64,000 nucleotides of DNA, from positions 281,661-345,660 of the forward strand of contig SJOL01005755.1 of assembly GCA_004794785.1 (NCBI GenBank), read 5' to 3'. Position numbers and translations under genes: made by a program. The notes beneath the pieces are model-generated. The model saw nothing but the letters and a program-made list of their open reading frames with translations, made no database searches and was not told the origin of the DNA. This document shows, one piece after another, positions 13,101 to 23,300 of the stretch (position 1 is the stretch's first letter; each line of letters begins with the position of its first letter). This DNA comes from Opisthorchis felineus (lineage: Eukaryota; Platyhelminthes; Trematoda; Opisthorchiida; Opisthorchiidae).

Positions 13101-13198
13101 AGGTGTTATCGCAGTATGGGCTGACATAGATATAATCTTCTGCTCTCATCAATATGCATCCGAACGTGGGTTCAACTTGGTAGTACATAATATCTGTT

Positions 13199-13500
13199 GC
13201 AACAAAGTATGAGGGCGGTAACCAGTAAACTCAGTCGGGTGGACAACTGTCGCCTCCCTGGAGGGGGACTACGCGACTTAACTTACCAATGGTTAATGAC
13301 ACTGGCAGACATGGCTCAATCACTCAATCAGTGGTGATCGTTCATCAAAACGACCATTTTCAACACGTAGTTGCCAGATTTAGCGAACTAGATGATTACG
13401 CCATCGCCTACATCTCAAACTGTCATTTTCCCGTTACCGAATCCATAGCAGCTGGAATCAACGTATCCTTGGTGCATGGTTTATAGCTGATACACTGACT
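13199..13500 (+). mobile_element. RTE-clade LINE, 3'-end fragment (copy A)
   Basis: The sequence matches the 3' coding end of the RTE copy at 15.4-15.7 kb. The first ~150 bases differ at only about three positions, including the reading [13 protein letters not shown] and the terminal SLNQW. The rest matches the 3' UTR and ends in a short GACTGACTGA tail near 13,500. The left edge is abrupt, as expected for a 5'-truncated insertion. The next RTE piece begins immediately after the tail. Confidence 0.75.
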
Positions 13501-13519
13501 GACTGAGTGGTGAATCCAG

Positions 13520-14905
13520 GATAGTTGGGATCTTATCCACATAGATCTACCAACAAACCGATCTCGTGGCAATTCAATGATAATGAAGCCAAAGCAGCTC
13601 TCATTTGGGGAATCATGTTATTCTTGCTCTCGAGAAGGCGCCAGAACCGGATGGTCTGTATCCGACCCTCTTCAAAGAAGGCGGGGGATCCCTGGTGACT
13701 CATCTGACAAAACTAATTGATGCGATATGGATTGAAGAGAAAGTGCCTGCAGAATGGTGCACGTCGGCAGTTATTCCTGCTTTCAAAAGGGCACGACGAC
13801 GCTGTGCGAAAACCACCATGGCATCGGCCTGGTAGCTGTGGCATCGAAGGTGCTCTCTAGTTCAATCCTTCGAAGGTTGACTGGACATAGGGAGAGACAG
13901 ATCCGTGAGAACCAAGCTGGGTTTCGTCCTGCAAGAGGATCACACCGATCACATTTTCACCTTCCGTCAGATTCTGGAGCAGCAACACTGCTTCCGGAAA
14001 CCAACAATGGTTGTCTTTCTTGACTCGAAATCTGCCTTTGACTCTGTGGACCGTCAGGCTCCGTGGCAGTATCTATGGAGCAAAGGTGTTCCCTATAGAT
14101 TCTTGGCCCCTTTAAGGCGCAGTACTCCAACTCTCGCGGGCGTGTGAAGGTTTACGGGAAGTCTTCGTCTGAGTTCAGTACATCAAGTAGTGTCAGGTAA
14201 GGCCGTCCACTCTCGTCTTTCCTGTTCAACTTCGCCATTGATACGACTATGGAAAAATCACTACCAGCCTATAGTGCCTGTGGGATCGAAATGCTCCCAT
14301 GGCATTCGCCCACAGATATCGAGTACGCAGACGACATAGCTCTTCTCGGATCTGATACCGTGGTAATGCAAACAATATTAAATAATCCATATAAAAAATT
14401 CTTCACTATTTGGCATGCCCGCAAAGTGTAAGGTGCTGCTGCAAGGCGGGGTGGGCTCAAACCCTAACCTCACGTTTGCAGATGAGCCGACTGAGACAGT
14501 AGACAAATTTGTCTACCTAGGCAGCTGTATCAGCCTCGGTGGTCTCGCGAAGAATAATATTTCCATCCAGATTGGGAAGACCAGAGTAGCTTTCGTGAAC
14601 CTGTATCGCCTGTGGCGTGGGCGTGATATCAGCTTCTCCGTCAATGGTCGAGTTTACGATGCTTCCGTGCGCCCCATATTATTGTAGGGGTCAGAAACCT
14701 GGCCACTGCGCGCTGAGGACGTCAAAAGTCTTTCAGCGCTTGACGATCGATGTCTTCGGAGCATTGCTCCCATCTGGTGAGGACCCCGGATCAGGAATTC
14801 TGAAGTACGTTAATGGTTTTCGGAAGAAATAACTCACCCACGATAGACGAACTGATCACACTCCATGGGTTGCGCTGGCTTGGCTATGTGCTTCTGTCTA
14901 TGTGT
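13520..14905 (+). mobile_element. RTE-clade LINE, RT portion (copy B), broken
   Basis: RT blocks run in order across several frames: ALEKAPEPDGLYPTLFK (13,628 on), WCTSAVIPAFK, GIGLVAVASKVLSSSILRR, REDHTDHIFTFRQILEQ in one frame and QAGFRPARGS in another, VFLDSKSAFDSVDRQAPW (14,010-14,065), FLFNFAID, and IEYADDIALLGS (14,315-14,355) with the catalytic YADD. Then come DKFVYLGSCISLGG and SETWPLRAEDVK-type thumb sequence to about 14,905. These blocks place it in the RTE clade common in flatworms. There is no endonuclease part. The RT is frameshifted at least three times. Confidence 0.8.
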
Positions 14906-15104
14906 GGCCGCCCTCACACTATCCCATCCCACATACAACCAGGACACTTACAACTAACAATACTCTCATGCCACATTGGCCGTCGCGTAGTGCCACCAGC
15001 TGGGTCGCCTTACTTGCTGCATACAACAGGGCGGGTAAGCGAAAACATGCTACTGCTGACGCCTCCCTTCTTACGCTTTCGCGTTTTCCCGCTTCTACCC
15101 TACN

Positions 15105-15720
15105 CTGTGAATCAGAAACGGAGCCTATAAGTGCAGAGGACGTACGGAAGCTGTCAGTGTTTGACCATCGGTGCCTCCGAAGTATTCGCCGGGTTCGGTG
15201 GGAACATCGGATTAGCAACGCTGAGGTACGCCAGGTGGTTTTAAGAAAAATGGAACCCACAATGAATGAGTTCATCACGCTTCATAGTTTACGCTGGTTA
15301 GGACATGTACTTCGCATGTCAGAGAACCGTCTGCCTCGCAGAGCTCTTTTCACCCAGCCCTGTGTTGAGTGGAAGCGACCGAGAGGTGGACAGTGTATGA
15401 CCTGGCAACAAAGTATGAGGGCGGTAACCAGTAAACTCAGTCGGGTGGACAACTGTCGCCTCCCTGGATGGGGACTACGCGACTTAACTTACCAATGGTT
15501 AACGACACTGGCAGACATGGCTCAATCACTCAATCAGTGGTGATCGTTCATCCAAACGACCGTCTTCAACGCTTAGTTGCTAGGTTTCGGGAACTGAGTG
15601 GTTATGCCATCATCTCTCAGGGGTTGCTGTAACTCCAACCCTCCATTATTTTCTGGTAATCCAATCTGTAACACCTGTAACACCGTATCCTTGGTGCACA
15701 GTCTGTAATCGAGTTCCCCT
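15105..15720 (+). mobile_element. RTE-clade LINE, C-terminal end and 3' UTR (copy C)
   Basis: An open reading of about 145 codons starts at the ambiguous base 15,104. It contains AEDVRKLSVFDHRCLRSI, RVRWEHRISNAEVRQ, ITLHSLRWLGHVLRMSE and ends with SLNQW and a TGA at 15,541-15,543. This is the usual C-terminus of RTE ORF2. A 3' UTR like those of copies A and D follows to about 15,720. The ITLH.LRWLG block also occurs in copy B at 14,850-14,890, so B and C overlap in content and cannot be one collinear element. Confidence 0.75.
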
Positions 15721-17253
15721 GTGACGGCTACTACTTAACAGTCAAGTGCTATTTTGGTTTAACTTTCACTGTTCATTCAGCCGAATGATTCAGATCTCTC
15801 TAAGGCGTAGGAATCGTTGTGCTCGTGGCATGTGAACGCCAGTTGCGCAGTAACCCGGGAGCGCGCTTTTCACCAACAGTAAATCTGCCAGGGCTGTACT
15901 TAGCTTACGCAACTAGGTATCCGGTGTTTTTATGACCACCTTTCCGGACCGCCGTACGCATGTGTTAAAAGGCATCGGGAATGTAAATCACTTTTTGCTC
16001 ACTGAGACAAATTGATCAGGTTACACTTGGCTCGTAAGTCTAGCCGACTGTTGATCTGAGAGCTGGGCACCTGAACGATTACAATGGAATCATTTTTACG
16101 AGTTCATACCCGGCGCACTCACTCGTCCACCCGTAATACCGGAGGCTGAACAATCCCTAGGACTGAGTGGTTTTTACTTGTCAGGCTAATCAGGCTTATG
16201 TAGCAAAGGGCAGTTGTGGACTTGGTTCGTTAATTAAGTTCCAGGGGTGGAAATGCACGGAACAGCTGACTATGCTGCTCTCGGTAGAGTGTTCGTCCTG
16301 GTCATTTGGTCATTTGCTTAGAAATTTGTAGGTGAGACATGGTGAGCTACCTGAATGAGTTGTTGTTCTGAGCAGAAGGTGCGACCGTCTTGGGCTTTAT
16401 TCAAAAAGTATTTCATATTGGCAGGTAAATACTCGTTATGGATCCTCATACGCTTGAGATAGCTCAGCGGTTAGGTTGCGTGGCCACTGGTTGAGAGGTT
16501 TGTGGTTCGCGCTGAACTCGCAATATGGATAAAGGAAGGATTTTTATTTTCAGTTTTAATTTTTAATACTTTTAGTAGTGATTACACAGTAATAACCATC
16601 TTTAATTGCCATTTTTAAAAAACTTTGAATTTTAACTGAAATAGGTGCGTGGTTTTAAACGTCGTGAGTCTTTTTTACTCTTTTTAAGATTGAGCCTTTA
16701 GGATGATATATGTTCCATGAATCTCTTATGGTTGCCGTTAATTTGATTCCCAGATTAGGTCACCTTTAAGCAATAAGATACGTTATTAACGGTCCCATGA
16801 TGAGTGTTCCGTGGTCGATGTGCGAATATTCATTACGCAAACGCCGGAGGATGGCCGATCTCCACAATGGTGTATTTGAGAGATATTTGGTAAGGCCGAA
16901 AAGGCAAACAGATTGTGACCGCCATCATGATGTAGAAGGTGACCCAAAGAGGCAATACTCTGCGCATACCAGGTGCCATTTCAAGATTGCTGTGTCTCTC
17001 TGTTTTCTATTTTTTGATTACACTAGTTTTTTGTTGCTTAAACCGTTGCCGTTTCGTAGGTGATTCTTCCTTTTATCGAACTAATCTTTTCCTCCGCTAC
17101 TTTTCTTCACCGTCATACTGTGGGAACTTCGTTTCTTGTATGTCTGTATTCCCATTTTTCGGGCTTGTTTTCACCTCAGCAAAATTATTTTTGCGTAATT
17201 TTTTTATAGCTTGAGTTGAATCTACCCCAGCTGATTCGAACTCATTTGTACCG
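15720..17253. other. Upstream flank of unc-18, no promoter recognised
   Basis: This is AT-richer DNA with no open frame that I can assign. A TTTTTAAT-rich patch lies at 16,540-16,690. I cannot point to a TATA box or initiator. A pyrimidine tract ending in CCCCAG at 17,224-17,230 precedes the probable start codon. It could be a normal or a spliced-leader acceptor, since flatworms trans-splice some messages; that is inference only. Confidence 0.4.
16443..16530 (+). repeat. tRNA-like SINE head fragment (weak)
   Basis: GATAGCTCAGCGGTTAGG resembles a pol III box-A region and TTTGTGGTTCGCGC a box-B region, about 40 bases apart. The stems do not fold as a complete tRNA and no anticodon arm is convincing. 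Best read as an old SINE head, not closely matching the main family here. Confidence 0.4.
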
Positions 17254-17323
17254 ATGTCGCTGCAAGCAGCTGTAATGTATGGTAAGTTAGTACACTGTCT
17301 CTTTAATCGGATCAAGCTTTCCG
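17254..17323 (+). CDS. unc-18: unc-18 exon 1 (N-terminus, provisional)
   Basis: The ATG at 17,254 opens a frame whose residues [19 protein letters not shown] align with the first Munc18 helix (family form L-K-A/x-V-V-x-x-K-I-M-x-D-V-I-K-x-V-K). An in-frame stop lies 48 bases upstream. To join exon 2 at the right place the exon should end after 17,323 in phase 1, but no GT is there. The only good donor, GTAAGT at 17,282-17,287, keeps phase 1 yet deletes the helix. Start and end are therefore provisional. Confidence 0.5.
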
Positions 17324-20300
17324 AAAGCATGTTTTCCAGCCTTTGTATCAACCAGGTTCATGGAAGATTTTGATAATGGACGAAAGGGCTACGCGTGTCG
17401 TTTCTTCCGTCTACAAAATGCATGATATCACGGAGTTCGGAATCACGCGTATGTTGTCGTTTGTCTTCTGCAGATCATTACCTCTTTGTAGTGGTTGAAT
17501 CCTTGTACAAAGTCCGAAGACCGTTTAATATGGAGGCTATCTACATTATGTATCCTCATAGAAGAGTAAGTCCTTTGTCCCGCGTGCCATTCTAAATCAA
17601 CAGGAGGTGGATCTTTTTCTTCGAGACTTCAGTTCTGAGATGCCAACGTATCCGGCAGCCCATGTGTTTTTCCTGTTGCGTAAGTGGTCATGTATATTTG
17701 TCTCACATGATGCTTTTCAAAATGTAATGGAATTTGGGACTGGCTTTCCAATAAACACAAGCTTTCATCAGCAAACGGTTCAACAGATTTTCAATAGCCC
17801 CAGGAAAAATGACTGTTTCATGAAAGAATGTATCTGTACTATAAATCGCTTTTTACTGGATGAAACCCCATTAAAGCCTTACGCTTGTCCCCTATTCTTT
17901 GTTTTATCTCAGGACTAATATGTACTTTTCTCAACCGTTCGTTTAATTCACCGATGCTCCTCAGAGTAGTGTGTATACAGCCCTAATATTTACTGTCTAT
18001 TCCACTGTACGGCAGTGAAGCATCAGTGTCAACACTGATGTTGCTGTCTTTGATGATGATGATGTCTATTCCACTTGCTTGATTGGTTTATGGACGAATC
18101 CTTTATTAGTATATTTTGGACACGATGTTTTTGAACCTCGAATTCCGCCTTTGGAGAAGGAGCATGAGTCTTGGTTATTTTATTGTACAAGCGACCCGCC
18201 GTCCGCATAAACCCATCCTGTCGGCAGCCCGCAGACATTCTTGACAAGATTCAAATTTTGGCCGTTTCACTGTTGTAATGCCACGGGACAATAGTCTTAA
18301 TGCGGGGGGGGGATAGTTTCTATCGCTATTGTCATGCTGAACGATCATAGATTCCACCCATGGAACCCACGGTAGAGAACCTTCAGTCGTGGTCTTGATA
18401 TGGGAGTCGATTAAAACAGACCGTATATTAGACTAGTAAAAGATCCTTTTCTTCAGTTTGAGAATGTCAACCTTCTTTGTCATCTCCGCGCTAAGAGTTT
18501 TATGAAAGGGCCTAATTATCAATTTCACCACCTACATCAGACAATAAGGAACACACTGACCTCTAAAAAGTGGAAATTGTCGTTCTTGTGACTTTTTCAC
18601 TTGCTTTTGCGCTGTTGTGACAATTCCGTGAGGACTTTTAGGCTTTTACTCATTTACTCACTGTTAGCCAAAGAGTACTATACGTCCAGGGAAAAGTCTA
18701 TATAACCACTACCTTTCGTGCATAATTCACGTAATTTGGCTCCTAGAACGGTGAGTGGAAATGCAAAAAGTTGCCTATATGCCGAACTTCGGCAACGAAC
18801 TATCTACAGGAGGCATGTAATCACCGTAAAAATGTAGGGTGGCCTCGACGAGATTATATTCTCACTCTTACGATCTCAAACTGTCTATCAAATGAACAAA
18901 GATAACTGCTCTTTATCTCGACAAATACACTCATTTGCAAATCAATTTGGTTTTCACGAGGGACTCAACTGAATCTCTTTTTTATGATATTCTTCAACTG
19001 AATGTGCTGCACACAGGCCACCTCATGTTTCAGTTGGCACGATATTCGAGATATCGCAGTATATTTTCATAAAGTAAACTACTCACAAGGTTGCTGAAAA
19101 CTCTTCGACAGCCCACGACTGGTTTTGCCCTTCTTGGAGCTCATCAGGTGGACGCAGTCCCCGGGTTTCCGTCAAACTTATGTTCTCCTTGAACCCAAAT
19201 AGACTGATTTGTCGAAATCAGTCTAATTTGGGTTCAAGTAGAATATCAGCTTGGTATGTTTTGATGCCTTTTGAGGATTATCAGTAATATGGGAATAATC
19301 CATTTGTTTTTCGCGAGCTGTCGTATGGCCCGTATGAGACGCAAGAAATTCGCTACCGCATAGATAAAATGGCGAATGACAGTTTTTAAAACGATTCTCA
19401 GATCACTGTACTTTCAACTCGATTTGTTGTTGAATAGATATGATCACGGTACGAAGAGCATTCATTTTCCGGCTTCTCTTCGAGTGCATGCCTACTGAAA
19501 ATCCAGGGAAGCCGAAATGTGGCGTGTCTTTTTACATCATCCGGTCACCTGCTAAGTTACACCACTATAGGTAAAAAATCACGTGATTCATCTTCAGAAC
19601 AAAGCGGTATTTGTTAGCCTTCCGAAGTTGGACCAATCCAGTTCTTGCCGCGAAGCATTGTCACTAATGACCATCTAGCATGTTGCAAGCGATTTATAGC
19701 CTAACGATGTTAGTGTAGAGACAAGCACTTACTTTCGGTCGTGTTCTCAAACTAAGACGACCGATGGGGTGTGGATAGTCTCAAGGTAAAATAGACCAAT
19801 AAATAGGCACACAGAATAGTTACCAAGGTGAGTTTGATGAGGTAACACTTGTTCATAGGTGAAAAGGTTTGTTCCTCGGGATAGGAAGAGTTTCAATGGT
19901 GTGACGGTTTTTCGCGAATGACAGTTGTCCAGGTCGTAAATCTTGAGACAACTTTTTGGGGTTTCATCTCCGTTCAGTAGGTGAACGAATATCTTCGTTT
20001 CCTTTCTCAAAGCATGCCCCAGGGACGTGCTCAATGTCATAGCTGCTTCAAGAGGCATGCAATACGTCAAAACTTTGGAGCAATTGGATCTGGATTTCAT
20101 CCCCATCGAATCGTGTCTTTTCAGTCTTGAGTGTCAAGAGACAGGACAAACCTACAGTTTGCCTGCGCGTTTGGTTCCTGACAAAAAGACCCAGTTAGAA
20201 CAATTGGCGGAACAATTGGCTACTGTCTGCGTCACACTGGATGAATATCCGCGTATTTTTTACCGCAAGTAAGTTTACCGGTGACAAACGGACATATAGG

Positions 20301-23300
20301 TGAATGGTAGATCTTGGTTCTGGATGTTCCTGGAGAACGCTATAACTGATTTCACTGGTCCCCCCTTGTTTTTTGCATTACATCATACTGTGTCAACGAT
20401 GTGTTAATGAGCTGTGGGGGCCTTGAACGAATGCTTTCGTAGAGATGAACAATGTACATCCGACCTGAGAAGATAAACACCTCTCCGTCTCAGAAGGAGG
20501 GTACCTTGTTGGCTAGTAATGAGGACAGGAACATAGACCAGAATACACATAGTGCAAGGAAAGATACGTGCATAAGGCACTGGATTGGAAATTGCAAACT
20601 CATGGGCTTTGTACTCTATTATCGTTTATTTTTTAAGAGCATGGTCACAAACATAAAAAGTAAATCCAAGCGATAGATGTGGAAGGGTGTATAGGAGAAC
20701 ATTAGATCAAACGAGGGAACCGTCCCATTCTAAGGCGTGCCACCAACAGTTCCAGTTAGACAAGATAAATGCCAAGGTATGTAAGAATGTTTGGTATGGG
20801 AACACACGTGTAAAGACCAGCAACTGAAGAAAGGACAAACAATGCTAAATGCTCTTCAAGGCGCTGTAGGCGCTAGCACAGTCGAGACTCGCACATCAGG
20901 TACAAACTGTCTGTCATACTGGGTCAGGTGTGAAAGTCAATCGCAACGCCATGTTCCACGCATAAAAGTGTCACAAGTACACAGAGAACCCAAAATGGCG
21001 AGCGAACACAAGTCACTGAATGTGATTTTAGGAAGTCCCAGTCCAATGACAGCCTTGGGGGATTGAAGAAAGCAGACTCCTCAAAATGAAATGATCATCG
21101 GTTGGTGGACCAAAAAGTCGACATCACAACCAATTGCGCGTAGGGCTGAGATGATGGCAAGGGAACAATCATAAGCGCCATACTTCTGCTTCTTCTCATT
21201 CCACACAGTCAATCCGCACCCATCCGAGACCATGCTTACGTTTATCACAGTTGATCGGCGCTCTCGAACAACGATTAGGTCAGGCTTGATGAAAGACGTC
21301 GACGTAGGTGCTCTCGACTCCTTGTAGACGGTGTATCCCAGGCGACGGAGACGTTTCGTGATTTCGCTTGAAACCCGATCACAATGAGCGCATCTAGCAC
21401 CATGCGTGACCCAGCAGGACTACAGAATATGCACCAAACTCTCCGGTTGGCCACAATTTCCACGACAGAAGACCGTCTGGCCACTATAACCACGCCGGGC
21501 GCTTCTAACTCTCGCCCTAAGCAGGTTGCACCGCAGCTGAATACCGCGGATAAATATCCGAGGAAACACTCGTTCTGGAAATACGAGCCATCGATTCGAA
21601 ATGGGTGAAGCGACCAACTCTCGTAAACCAAGACCGTCAACGCTGTTGTGCAGGCTATCACCCCAAGCGGCCACCAGCTCTTCCTTGGTGTTTACGCATG
21701 CACCATGGACTAGGATCGGAAGGCTGAGATCGCGAACAACCTTGCCAAAGGCGGAATCATTGATCACATTGCGTAGTACTGGGCACTGAGTAGACGAAAA
21801 CTTCTCCATGCGCGCTCTCCGCTGCATCGGGATGGTTGAACTCAGGCTTGGGATACCAAATCCCCCATGTTGTTTACAGGTGTGGATGTGCCTGATCGGG
21901 GTGTCCTTCGGTAGACGTAGCCAGCCACAAATAGATTGCCTGATGTAACTGTCCAACCTTTTGAGCGTGTTTCGGTGGACTTGGCCGAGCGCAAGCGAGT
22001 ATGTCAGCCTCGGTATCTCCATTCTATGATGTGGCTTCAGCGGATCACGCGTCACCTAATCAAGCAGTTTGAGCAGCTGCTGTCGGTGGTTGCAGACTCC
22101 TTTCCCCTTGAAAGTAAAGGGGATGCCCAATATGTCAGTGTTTGTTGGATCCAGAGGAGTGATGAGTTCCTCGGCGAATCAAAAAGGTTTGACTGAGATC
22201 GCTTGCGCCTGATGTTTCCTGTCCCCTTAAATAACCATTGCTTTCGTCTTTCGGGCGTTGACCTTCATACCAGCTCTTCCCAACTCAACCGCAGCAGCTT
22301 TAAGCTTCTCTTTAAGGTGAGCCTGACTTTCCGCACACACGACCCAGTCGTCAGCGAGGGCAAAACCATCCACTAAGGTGTCATGGAAATGGTATCCTGG
22401 TTGCGGCATCGGCAATCCAAGAACCTCACCAATTGCTATCATCTGCCTCACGCCTCTGTGGCAGTGAATCTCGGAATTGGGGAAAACTTCTACAGCATTC
22501 TCATAGGGTTGTGCAATATATCGAACTAGGAGTGACGGTGCTCCAAACGCCTCGACAGATCTGACAATGGTGTGATGCAAAACCGAATCAAACGCTTTCG
22601 AGATATCAACAGACGCCAGGCTGAGGTTAGAAGCATTCACTGATGAATGACGAAGCAGGGCGTGTAACAGCGATGTAGATTCCAAACAACCGTCTCAGTG
22701 TAGGAATGCAAGCTGGAGTGAGGGCAGTTGCAATCTACGACTCCAGCGATCAGCAAGCACCTTATGAAAGCATCGGACAAGAATGGATGACACGTAGATC
22801 GGTCTCAGCTGGTCCGGTGAAGTCGGATTCGGGACCTTTGGAACTAGGGTAATACGAGTACGACACAGATGCGGACAACCCCCAAATAATAAGAGTAAGT
22901 TGAAATACCCAGCGAGGGCATCGGCATTGAACCGGCGAAGCATCCTGGGCGTGAGCTCGTCTAGACCTGAAGACGAGTCGCCCATGCAGCGGATCGTACG
23001 GCCGACTTCATCACCTGTAATTGGCTTGACCAAACTCCAATCGGATGGTAGCACTGCGCGATTTGGCTGACTATCCACCTGTTTTGGAGCAGAGAGCGCC
23101 TGTTTCGAATACTGCTCGGCTCCCAGAGGTAGACCGCATTTACCTTTGTATAAATCCTTCCACGACCCGTCGAGCACAGCAGACGCTGGTTCTTTCCGTC
23201 TTTGGTGGTATAGGGTCTGGATGGCGACGTAGTTCGCTCGGTGGATCTGCCTCCGGCACACGATGGGCTAGCGTCGGGAGACAGGATTCCACGTGTGTGG

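Noticed and set aside
13199..15700. LTR retrotransposon with 300-base direct repeats
   Set aside because: The repeats contain the C-terminus and 3' UTR of an RTE LINE, and there is no integrase, protease or primer-binding site.
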